In this document: one piece after another, positions 1 through 6,875 of the stretch
Layout: each line of letters starts with the position of its first letter
How positions within the stretch are numbered: position 1 is the first letter of the stretch
NCBI GenBank assembly: GCA_904063045.1
Contig: CAJFCJ010000162.1
Coordinates: forward strand, 1-25,205
Origin: Dimorphilus gyrociliatus
Lineage: Eukaryota; Annelida; Polychaeta; Dinophilidae
Direction: 5' to 3'
Length of the DNA: 25,205 nucleotides
Program-made: the position numbers and the translations under genes
Notes under the pieces: generated by a model
What the model saw: the letters and a program-made list of their open reading frames with translations, nothing else
What the model was told of the DNA's origin: nothing
Database searches by the model: none

Positions 1-626
1 CCTAACCCTAACCCTAACCTAACCCTAACCTAACCCTAACCCTAACCCTAACCCTAACCCTAACCTAACCTAACCCTAACCTAACCCTAACCTAACCTAA
101 CCTAACCCTAACCTAACCCTAACCTAACCTAACCTAACCCTAACCCTAACCCTAACCCTAACCCTAACCCTAACCCTAACCTAACCCTAACCTAACCCTA
201 ACCCTAACCTAACCCTAACCCTAACCTAACCCTAACCCTAACCTAACCCTAACCTAACCTAACCCTAACCTAACCCTACCCTAACCCTAACCCTAACCCT
301 AACCCTAACCCTAACCCTAACCCTAACCCTAACCTAACCCTAACCTAACCCTAACCCTAACCTAACCTAACCCTAACCCTAACCCTAACCTAACCTAACC
401 CTAACCCTAACCCTAACCTAACCCTAACCCTAACCCTAAACCTAACCCTAACCTAACCCTAACCCTAACCCTAACCCTAACCTAACCTAACCCTAACCCT
501 AACCCTAACCCCTAACCCTAACCTAACCCTAACCCTAACCCTAACCTAACCCTAACCTAACCCTAACCCTAACCTAACCCTAACCCTAACCTAACCCTAA
601 CCTAACCCTAACCCTAACCCTAACCC
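1..626 (+). repeat. Terminal telomere array, C-strand
   Basis: Uninterrupted array of CCCTAA and CCTAA units, mixed irregularly, with rare variants (CCCTACC, CCCCTAA, CCCTAAA). Read 5'->3' on this strand it is the C-rich telomere strand, so this is a left chromosome end with a G-rich 3' overhang on the other strand. It passes directly into retroelement sequence at 627 with no spacer. The TTAGGG/TTAGG mixture is seen directly; a slipping telomerase template is one possible cause. Confidence 0.97.
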
Positions 627-966
627 TTTAAAGTTTAAAATAAAAAGTTGATGAAAAAGAAAAAATTTAATTGTTATTGAATAAGACTAAGAGTTTGACA
701 GAGCACTGAAGCACCAAGGAGCTCAGACATAGAGAACTCCTACCTATTGGAAAATTGGTAGAACCCTGGAACACCAACTAACCAGTTCCCAAAACCTGAC
801 TAAGACTGGGAGCCCAGATCTATAATCCTGACCAAGGAGAACCCCTACCTAACATTGAGTAAAAGTTAGGTATTACACTGGAACACTAGCTAACCAGTTC
901 CCAAAAACATTACCAGAGTTGTGTGAGTGGCCTAACCCATAACCCTTACCAAACCCTAACCTACCC
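627..966 (+). repeat. 5' pLTR of the telomeric PLE (lacks its first 58 nt)
   Basis: Matches 5830-6165 almost base for base. It lacks the sequence equivalent to 5772-5829, which contains the hammerhead core. It ends in a degenerate telomere-like stretch (about 931-966) that runs into the ORF1 leader. Internally it shows two related sub-repeats, each with a CTGGAACAC...CTAACCAGTTCCCAAAA block preceded by a small hairpin. It holds no TATA-like promoter of its own, so transcription probably depends on a more distal element. Confidence 0.85.
847..871 (+). other. Hairpin with telomere-like arms inside the pLTR
   Basis: ACCTAAC (847-853) and GTTAGGT (865-871) form a perfect 7-bp stem with an 11-nt loop. 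The same hairpin is in the other pLTR copies at 6050-6074 and 6455-6479, and on the minus strand near 21117-21141 and 25145-25169. One arm resembles the C-strand and the other the G-strand telomere motif. Confidence 0.6.
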
Positions 967-982
967 AGTACAGACTTTGGCA

Positions 983-1765
983 ATGGACCCTAAACAAAAC
1001 CAAGCTCCTAGAAGAACAAAAAAAACAGGAAGAAAGACACCCTACTCCAGAGCTCCAGACAAACCCAGATGGGTACAAGTCACAAAGAGCCAGACTGCAC
1101 CTGATGCAAATGGTTTTAAAGGTTCTCTAAGTGACAAGGAAAAAGCCCTGACTAGAGCTATGAGTAAAACTTACAGTTCTATTCACCAGATTGAGAGACT
1201 TAAGGAATATAACCCTTGGACCAAAAAGGCCATGGATATGATGGACTCAATTAGAATCACAGGAGGTCCCATTACTGGGGAAAGACTCAACCAACTACAT
1301 GAAATAGCCAATACTTGTGCTAGAGAAACAAATAGAGTGGTGCTGGAGGAGCTCAATGAGAGGCTCTCTAAAATGAGGGACAAGATAAAAAATGATCAGC
1401 AAAATTACAATCAATCAGAGGTTAAGAAAGCTATTGAAGTAGCTAAAACCAGATCGATACAAAAATATGGCAAAAAGATTAATTGGGCCCAACTTAAAGA
1501 AAGTGTATACTTGGTTACCAAAAATCTAAAAGCTCCCTTAGATGACTCTTTCAATAGAGAGCTCCATGAAAATTTCAAAGAGCTCCCTACCATACAGAGA
1601 TCCAAGAAACCAGCAGACAAAACCAGACACAAAGAACCTTACAAGAACTCTAAGGATGAAATCTCAGAACTAAGAAAGGAATTGGCAATCATGACTGTCT
1701 TATTTAAAGGAATTACAGAGAAAATGAGTGCTGATGAGGAGACTATGGACCAGGGAAACTCCTAA
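983..1765 (+). CDS. PLE ORF1: basic coiled-coil protein
   Basis: 260 residues from the ATG at 983; reading further upstream would require a GTG start inside the telomere-like pLTR tail, so the ATG is preferred. The first ~40 residues are rich in Lys, Arg and Pro (RRTKKTGRK motif), suggesting RNA or DNA binding or nuclear entry. The middle (roughly residues 100-150) and the C-terminal 40 residues (DEISELRKELAIMTVLFKGI) look helical and coiled-coil. There is no zinc knuckle or enzymatic motif that I recognise. The stop lies 71 nt before the ORF2 start. ORF1 proteins of other PLEs are thought to be structural or RNA-binding, which is the likely role here by position. A frameshifted copy lies at 24265-25031 on the minus strand. 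Confidence 0.85.
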   Translation: MDPKQNQAPRRTKKTGRKTPYSRAPDKPRWVQVTKSQTAPDANGFKGSLSDKEKALTRAMSKTYSSIHQIERLKEYNPWTKKAMDMMDSIRITGGPITGERLNQLHEIANTCARETNRVVLEELNERLSKMRDKIKNDQQNYNQSEVKKAIEVAKTRSIQKYGKKINWAQLKESVYLVTKNLKAPLDDSFNRELHENFKELPTIQRSKKPADKTRHKEPYKNSKDEISELRKELAIMTVLFKGITEKMSADEETMDQGNS

Positions 1766-1836
1766 CTCTTCAAGCACAACAGCATAACAATTATAATGTT
1801 TTTAAACATGTTTTTATCAATAAAACAGAACCAAGT

Positions 1837-4113
1837 ATGGTTTTTAACCTATGTAGGAACTCTAACATCAAGAGTTCTTGCCTGAACACTATGGCACAAG
1901 GTCTGGGCTTTGCCTGGACTTGGGCCCCAAATAAATTTATAAACTTGCACTTCACAGGGATCTTGGATTATACATTAAAATGGCTAAAGATCATTGAGAA
2001 AAATGGTACACCAAGATTTCGAAATAATCCACTAAAGAAAAAACTTCTTGACATACAAGCACCATCTCTACCTGAACTAATGAGGAAGTTAAATTACATG
2101 CCCTCTAGTCATATTCCAGAAATTAACCATATCACAGACAGGATATATGACATTATAAAGGGCTCTGAAAAAATTAATAGAGCCCAGAAGGGTTTTGAAA
2201 ATCAAGGCCTAATGAAAAACTTCCTCAACAATCATCCTAACATTATCATTAAACCAGCTGATAAAGGAAGAAGGATTGTCTTAATGGACAAAGAGGACTA
2301 TGTCTTTGAAGCCATGACACAGCTCTGTGACAGAACAACCTACAAACAGGTCAGCAATAAAATAAGCTCTACCCAATGGACCCGGTTAAATGAAATCCTT
2401 AATGAATTGGTTACAATGAAAATTATTACCAAATCTACAGCAACTCTGATGGCTCCACAGAATAGCCCAGGAGATAGAAAGTTTTACCTCCTACCTAAAA
2501 TTCATAAACACAGCTCCCAATGGAGAGTACCATATAGGATCCCCAAGGGGAGACCAGTGGTGAGCTATGTAGGCTCTGATCTATATAAAATATCTAAATT
2601 TGTTGATCACTATCTGGTCAAAATGGCAAAAAGTACCACTAGCTATGTTAAAAACACCCAACATTGCATTGGCAAACTATCTATGATACATAATTGGCAA
2701 AACAGAGGGATCTTCACAGCAGATGTAGAAGCTCTATACCCAAGCATTAACCCTCAATGGGGCATAAAAGCTGTTAAAGAGTTCATGTTAACCCACTACC
2801 ATGAAGGTAGACCTGATGAACTAATCTTGGAACTCCTTTGGATTTGTCTCAACAACAATGATTTCACCTTTGGGAACCACAGGTTCCTGCAAATAAAGGG
2901 CACAGCTATGGGAGCTCCATTTAGTCCTGCATATGCAAACATAGTGTTACACACCTGGGAACATGAATTGGTCACAGATTTTACAGAGGACATTGAGTAC
3001 TATGGCAGGTACATTGATGATATCATTTTGGTCACTAAACCAGACAGGGACATCATGGAGTTCAAGACAAGACTAAACAACAGAAATCCAGATATCAAGC
3101 TCACTTGGTCCCAGAACCCTAAATCAAGTACTTTTCTGGACTTGGACCTACATATACTAGGGAACTCTCTTTCCTGGGAAACCCATTTTAAGGCTACTGA
3201 CTCCAGAATACTGCTACACACCAAATCCAATCATCCACCACACACATTCAGAGGTATCCTAATGAGCCAGCTAACTAGATATATGAGAAACTGCAAAGAT
3301 CCCAAAATGGCTATCTCACAGTTCAAAGATCTCATTAGAATCAATAAAGTCAATGGCTACACCTGGAGAATGGGGAGGGACACCATTAAAAAATTCAACA
3401 CCAGAGCTGAAGAAAAAAAGGCACTGAGGTATAAAGTCAATAAATGTTGTAACACTAGATGTGATACTTGCCTCAGACTGGACTCCAGAGATGAGGTATT
3501 TGACCTATACCAGGTCAACTCTTGGAGCTTAACCCAAAGCATTAACTGTAACACCAAGGGTTGTGTCTATATCCTACAATGCTCTATGTGTGGGTTAGCA
3601 TATGTGGGTATGACTACAGATACTATCAAGTGTAGATGGGGTACCCATAATTTGGGCTTCAAAAACAAGATAGATAGACCACTATATAACCATATGGCAA
3701 CACATGATATCAAGAAGTTCAAGATCTACATAGCTGCTGTAGCTCCTAAGGAACTCACAGAGAGCTCAGTAATAGTTTGGTTAATGAGAAAAGAAACTGA
3801 AATCATCAACCATTTGGATACACTGTTCCCACATGGTCTTAATAAACATGAAGGTTTTACCACCAAGGAAATGGTACCACTCCTCATACCACAACACAAT
3901 GGAGCCCAACTAATAGCTGAGAAAGTCAAGAGAACAATCCACCAGCTAGCCCCTAACAGCTCTCACTTCCAAATGTATAAGTCAATAACTGCCTTTAGGA
4001 TTCCAACTACTACCAGACACTGGCTTATCAATAAGAAGGTTGATGAGATGATGGAAAAACACATAGAAAAAATTCTACTCCAGAAAAGCCAAAGTGAACT
4101 CCAAGAACTGTAA
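1837..4113 (+). CDS. PLE ORF2: reverse transcriptase with C-terminal GIY-YIG endonuclease
   Basis: 758 residues from the ATG at 1837. RT motifs in order: KPADKG (139-144), LLPKIHK (218-224), GRPVVS (238-243), FTADVEALYPSI with catalytic Asp296, IKGTAMGAPFSP (353-364), GRYIDDIILV with Asp394 and Asp395, and TFLDLDLHI (432-440). KPADKG and LPKIHK are typical of PLE reverse transcriptases. A cysteine cluster follows (C537, C538, C542, C545, C571), then the GIY-YIG module: GCVYI (575-579), CSMC (582-585), YVG (589-591), Arg600, Glu655 and Asn669, so the expected catalytic residues are present. The protein should copy element RNA onto a DNA 3' end; at a telomere the overhang can supply the primer and the nuclease may be optional. 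Asn/Lys-rich codon use matches ORF1 and ORF3. The stop overlaps an ATG (TAATG), but that frame closes after 13 codons. Confidence 0.95.
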   Translation: MVFNLCRNSNIKSSCLNTMAQGLGFAWTWAPNKFINLHFTGILDYTLKWLKIIEKNGTPRFRNNPLKKKLLDIQAPSLPELMRKLNYMPSSHIPEINHITDRIYDIIKGSEKINRAQKGFENQGLMKNFLNNHPNIIIKPADKGRRIVLMDKEDYVFEAMTQLCDRTTYKQVSNKISSTQWTRLNEILNELVTMKIITKSTATLMAPQNSPGDRKFYLLPKIHKHSSQWRVPYRIPKGRPVVSYVGSDLYKISKFVDHYLVKMAKSTTSYVKNTQHCIGKLSMIHNWQNRGIFTADVEALYPSINPQWGIKAVKEFMLTHYHEGRPDELILELLWICLNNNDFTFGNHRFLQIKGTAMGAPFSPAYANIVLHTWEHELVTDFTEDIEYYGRYIDDIILVTKPDRDIMEFKTRLNNRNPDIKLTWSQNPKSSTFLDLDLHILGNSLSWETHFKATDSRILLHTKSNHPPHTFRGILMSQLTRYMRNCKDPKMAISQFKDLIRINKVNGYTWRMGRDTIKKFNTRAEEKKALRYKVNKCCNTRCDTCLRLDSRDEVFDLYQVNSWSLTQSINCNTKGCVYILQCSMCGLAYVGMTTDTIKCRWGTHNLGFKNKIDRPLYNHMATHDIKKFKIYIAAVAPKELTESSVIVWLMRKETEIINHLDTLFPHGLNKHEGFTTKEMVPLLIPQHNGAQLIAEKVKRTIHQLAPNSSHFQMYKSITAFRIPTTTRHWLINKKVDEMMEKHIEKILLQKSQSELQEL

Positions 4114-4365
4114 TGAATTTCAGCAGCTACAACAAGCTCTACAAGCTACAATGAACTCCAAAAGCTACAGTTAGCTACAATAAGGTCCAAGAGCTCCAAG
4201 GAGCTACAGTAGCTCAGTTGAGCTCCAATACCACAGGAGACCTTGAAGAGCTCAGTAGAGCTCCAAGAACTCAGTAGAGCTCCAAGAGCTCTAAGAGCTC
4301 AGTAGAGCTCCAAGAACTCAATAGAGCTCCAAGAGCTCAAGTGAGCTTCAACAGTTCCCACAACT
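4114..4365 (+). repeat. GAGCTC-rich linker between ORF2 and ORF3
   Basis: Dense, irregular repeats of AGAGCTC and GAGCTCCAAGA-type units, many containing the self-complementary GAGCTC. All three frames are closed by stops here, so it is not coding in this copy. In the decayed copy (21710-21964, minus) the equivalent segment is open and fused to the ORF3 tail. AGCTCC words are also common elsewhere in the element. A role in RNA structure or as a minisatellite-like spacer is possible. Confidence 0.7.
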
Positions 4366-4402
4366 TAGTACTCAACACCTCTGACAGTACTCAACTATAC
4401 CA

Positions 4403-4430
4403 CTATATATACTGGTGCAGAACCTCAGTC
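4403..4430 (+). promoter_or_regulatory. Possible internal promoter for ORF3 (TATA plus initiator)
   Basis: A TATATATA block (about 4405-4411) is followed about 20 nt later by CCTCAGTCATC, which resembles a TCAGT-type initiator, 40 nt before the ORF3 ATG. It lies between ORF2 and ORF3 where a separate ORF3 transcript would begin. Motif evidence only. A splice acceptor (ACTTAG at 4363-4368) just upstream is an alternative way of expressing ORF3. Confidence 0.3.
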
Positions 4431-4470
4431 ATCCTCTTCACTTGACAGTGTTAACAAGTACTTCCTAAAG

Positions 4471-5676
4471 ATGCCAGCTTCTAGATGTATGACAAATAAG
4501 TGCAAACTTTGCCCAGCCCTAATACAGGGAGGGTCCTGGAGCTCCAGAGATGGCCGTATTACTAAAAAGATTGAGGGAGACCTCAATTGTAATTCAGACC
4601 ACTTGTTCTTCATTGCTGATTGCAAAAAGTGCAACTGGGCTATGGCTAGTTTCACCATATCTCCACTACATAGAATGTATGGATTTTCATTAAAAAAATC
4701 AAAAACAAGCAAAGACAATGTTGGAGCTCTGGCTCTTCATATGAGGACCTGCAACACTACCAACATAAGAATCCTTCCTATCATGGTCCAACCAGAGACA
4801 GAACACTTCCATGTCAAGAAAGTGAGTACATTGTTGCAATTACTATATAATGCTGACTGGGTAGAAATAGCTAAGTTTAAGAAAAGTAACCCAGACATTA
4901 GAGGGACAAGCCCGAATGAGTTCCCTTGTGGTATCAGACCAACAATAGTTAGTATCCAAGGGGTTACCCTGGAGCTCTTGGAGAATTTTAATACACCCCT
5001 GCCTAAGGAGTTAGCTCATGAGCAATATGAGAACTCAGTTCTCTGTAACAATAAATACTCTTATGTGGGTCTGAGTAGACCCACATTGAATAACCTACGA
5101 AAAGATAATTTTGACCTTAGAAACAAAGTGGTAGAGCTAGAAAGTACAATTAAAGCAAACTCCAGTAAGCTGGAGGAAGCTAGTAATAAATTACAGGAAG
5201 CTAATAATAAATTAGAGGAAGCTAATAAGAGAAACAGAGAGCTCCTACTGGAACTAGAGAAAACTGAACAAAGAACTCCAAATAGCAATGAATGGGACTG
5301 GTCAAAAGCTCTTCCTATTAAGGGAAGGGGCTTCATCAAGTTCTTCCCACTTCCAGAACAAGATACTGTGGAAAAATTCAAAATAGAGCCAGTGACAATT
5401 AACCTTGAGGATCTTGACTCCAACTCTACACCAGGAACTCAACAAACTATAGACAGAGGAGCTCAACAAACTCCAGACAAAGAAATGGTCCCTACCAAGG
5501 AACAGACTGAGGAAGAAGAAGATGATGACAACTATGATGATATGGAAGATGGTGAGTATCAATATGAAAGTACTCCAAAAGAGAATAGCAATATTGGAAT
5601 ACAACAAAGACTCCTAATCAAAAGATCAGGTGATGAATTTGAAGTAGTACCTTCAAAGAAACAAAGAAAAATGTAG
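4471..5676 (+). CDS. PLE ORF3: inactive GIY-YIG-like N-terminus, coiled coil, acidic tail
   Basis: 401 residues from the ATG at 4471. Residues 11-54 contain C11, C14, C40, C51 and C54, with exactly the spacing of C542, C545, C571, C582 and C585 in ORF2 (constant offset 531). The surrounding sequence is also similar (LNCNSDHLFFIADCKKC against INCNTKGCVYILQCSMC; LALHMRTC against LYNHMATH). The GIY and YIG positions are replaced (HLF, MAS) and the catalytic Arg is not aligned, so the domain looks like a catalytically dead endonuclease paralogue that could bind DNA or RNA. Residues ~205-270 form a strong coiled coil (repeats of LEEA, LQEANNK). Residues 346-366 are strongly acidic. The C-terminus KKQRKM resembles a nuclear signal. 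The protein may act as a telomere- or RNP-binding accessory; the function is inferred. A fragment of a related ORF3 lies at 14003-14130. Confidence 0.85.
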   Translation: MPASRCMTNKCKLCPALIQGGSWSSRDGRITKKIEGDLNCNSDHLFFIADCKKCNWAMASFTISPLHRMYGFSLKKSKTSKDNVGALALHMRTCNTTNIRILPIMVQPETEHFHVKKVSTLLQLLYNADWVEIAKFKKSNPDIRGTSPNEFPCGIRPTIVSIQGVTLELLENFNTPLPKELAHEQYENSVLCNNKYSYVGLSRPTLNNLRKDNFDLRNKVVELESTIKANSSKLEEASNKLQEANNKLEEANKRNRELLLELEKTEQRTPNSNEWDWSKALPIKGRGFIKFFPLPEQDTVEKFKIEPVTINLEDLDSNSTPGTQQTIDRGAQQTPDKEMVPTKEQTEEEEDDDNYDDMEDGEYQYESTPKENSNIGIQQRLLIKRSGDEFEVVPSKKQRKM

Positions 5677-5748
5677 TTAGGTGGCGCTAGTGCAAGGGCA
5701 GCCATCTTGTTTTCATGTTTTATATATAAATTTTTTTTGTGGTGATGG

Positions 5749-5776
5749 TATAAATACTTATGTTTGTGTTCAGTTT
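5749..5776 (+). promoter_or_regulatory. Predicted promoter at the 3' end of the PLE
   Basis: TATAAATA at 5749-5756 is followed by GTTCAGTTTAAC, an initiator-like TCAGT with A at 5772. A second AT-rich block, TATATATAAA, sits near 5719. The predicted start, 5772, is exactly where the tandem pLTR unit begins (its copy starts at 6177 directly after telomere-like repeats). This supports a real transcription start, reading inward through the pLTR and any element behind it, as the HeT-A promoter does. The same motifs are conserved on the minus strand at 21407-21445. Confidence 0.6.
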
Positions 5777-6176
5777 AACTTACAACCTGATGAAGCCTCA
5801 AGTAGAGGCGAAATATTGTTGTAATATGTTTTAAAGTTTAAAATAAAAAGTTGATGAAAAAGAAAAAATTTAATTGTTATTGAATAAGACTAAGAGTTTG
5901 ACAGAGCACTGAAGCACCAAGGAGCTCAGACATAGAGAACTCCTACCTATTGGAAAATTGGTAGAACCCTGGAACACCAACTAACCAGTTCCCAAAACCT
6001 GACTAAGACTGGGAGCCCAGATCTATAATCCTGACCAAGGAGAACCCCTACCTAACATTGAGTAAAAGTTAGGTATTACACTGGAACACTAGCTAACCAG
6101 TTCCCAAAAACATTACCAGAGTTGTGTGAGTGGCCTAACCCATAACCCTTACCAAACCCTAACCCTAACCCTAACC
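5772..6176 (+). repeat. 3' pLTR of the telomeric PLE (405 bp)
   Basis: Runs from the predicted start site to the telomere-like tail. Order: hammerhead (5780-5824), A-rich stretch, two sub-repeats with hairpins, then a degenerate telomere-like segment and three perfect CCCTAA-type units (to 6176). It is repeated at once at 6177 with the same 405-bp register. Confidence 0.88.
5780..5824 (+). ncRNA. Hammerhead ribozyme, minimal stem III
   Basis: Stem I TTACAAC (5780-5786) pairs with GTTGTAA (5818-5824). The core CTGATGA is at 5787-5793. After one A, stem II GCCTC/GAGGC (5795-5799, 5805-5809) has loop AAGTA. Core GAAA is at 5810-5813. TATT at 5814-5817 stands where stem III would be, so stem III is reduced to the A-U closing pair; cleavage is predicted after 5817. 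Short hammerheads of this type are known from Penelope-like elements and have been reported to work as dimers. TTTAA (5774-5778) and TTAAA (5831-5835) could extend stem I beyond an internal loop. Confidence 0.88.
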
Positions 6177-6585
6177 AGTTTAACTTACAACCTGATGAAG
6201 CCTCAAGTAGAGGCGAAATATTGTTGTAATATGTTTTAAAGTTTAAAATAAAAAGTTGATGAAAAAGAAAAAATTTAATTGTTATTGAATAAGACTAAGA
6301 GTTTGACAGAGCACTGAAGCACCAAGGAGCTCAGACATAGAGAACTCCTACCTATTGGAAAATTGGTAGAACCCTGGAACACCAACTAACCAGTTCCCAA
6401 AACCTGACTAAGACTGGGAGCCCAGATCTATAATCCTGACCAAGGAGAACCCCTACCTAACATTGAGTAAAAGTTAGGTATTACACTGGAACACTAGCTA
6501 ACCAGTTCCCAAAAACATTACCAGAGTTGTGTGAGTGGCCTAACCCATAACCCTTACCAAACCCTAACCTAACCCTAACCCTAAC
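6177..6585 (+). repeat. Second tandem pLTR (solo)
   Basis: Near-identical copy of 5772-6176, beginning exactly at the predicted transcription start and preceded by telomere-like repeats. It ends in CCCTAA/CCTAA units at 6585. It has no element body, so it looks like the insertion of a pLTR-length RNA, or the 3' end of an older element covered by the present one. Confidence 0.85.
6185..6229 (+). ncRNA. Hammerhead ribozyme in the second pLTR
   Basis: Identical over 45 nt to the ribozyme at 5780-5824: core CTGATGA at 6192-6198, GAAA at 6215-6218, predicted cleavage after 6222. The tandem pair would release a 405-nt RNA containing the telomere-like tail. Confidence 0.88.
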
Positions 6586-6835
6586 ACCTCACCCAAAGGG
6601 GATAGGTCCATTTCATATTATATACTTGCTCCTAACCCTTGAAAGAATACCCCACCTACTAAAGACACTAAAACCAAAATCATAAGTTAGACAAAAGGAA
6701 AAACTGGAACTCACCTTCCCCCAACAAGACAGGTCAACCAGTTCCTACAAAATACAATCATCAAAATCTGATCCAGGAGTGTTTTGTGAGTGGCCCCAAT
6801 CCTAACCAAACCTAAACCCTAAACCCTAACCCTTT
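6586..6835 (+). repeat. Remnant of a diverged PLE pLTR with telomere-like end
   Basis: Its last ~140 nt align with the end of the main pLTR: an ACCAGTTCC block, a GTGTTTTGTGAGTGGCC block (compare GTTGTGTGAGTGGCC) and a tail of CCTAACC/AAACCCTAA units ending at about 6835. The 5' part is not clearly alignable and has no hammerhead. Past 6836 the sequence becomes ordinary subtelomeric DNA, so this looks like the oldest visible attachment in the stack. Confidence 0.6.
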
Positions 6836-6875
6836 TGGCAAGAATATTTAACTTGTATTGACAAAATTCAAAAAT

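Larger units (their letters stand above)
627..6176 (+). mobile_element. Telomere-attached Penelope-like element, three ORFs, apparently intact
   Basis: The order is 5' pLTR (627-966), ORF1, ORF2 (RT plus GIY-YIG), GAGCTC-rich linker, ORF3, TATA promoter, 3' pLTR with hammerhead (5772-6176). The RT motifs, the C-terminal GIY-YIG domain, pLTRs and hammerheads are hallmarks of Penelope-like elements; the telomeric position and telomere-like 3' tail recall the endonuclease-lacking Athena/Coprina elements of rotifers and fungi, but this element keeps its endonuclease. The 5' end joins telomere repeats directly and the 3' end is internal, as expected when the chromosome 3' overhang primes reverse transcription. 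All three ORFs are open, so the copy is probably young. Boundaries are inferred from the second pLTR copy and from the decayed copy at 21021-25205. Confidence 0.9.

Noticed and set aside
1-626. CRISPR-like or satellite array
   Set aside because: Units are 5-6 bp telomere repeats without spacers.
923-982. ORF1 extended upstream to a GTG start at 923
   Set aside because: Eukaryotic genes normally start at ATG, and this stretch is the telomere-like pLTR tail; the ATG at 983 is used.
2811-2820. CTGATGA within ORF2 as another hammerhead
   Set aside because: No GAAA or pairing stems at the needed distance; it is coding sequence.
5061-5607. Long minus-strand frames opposite ORF3
   Set aside because: They are Leu/Ser-rich reflections of the coiled-coil and acidic codons of ORF3, with no independent features.
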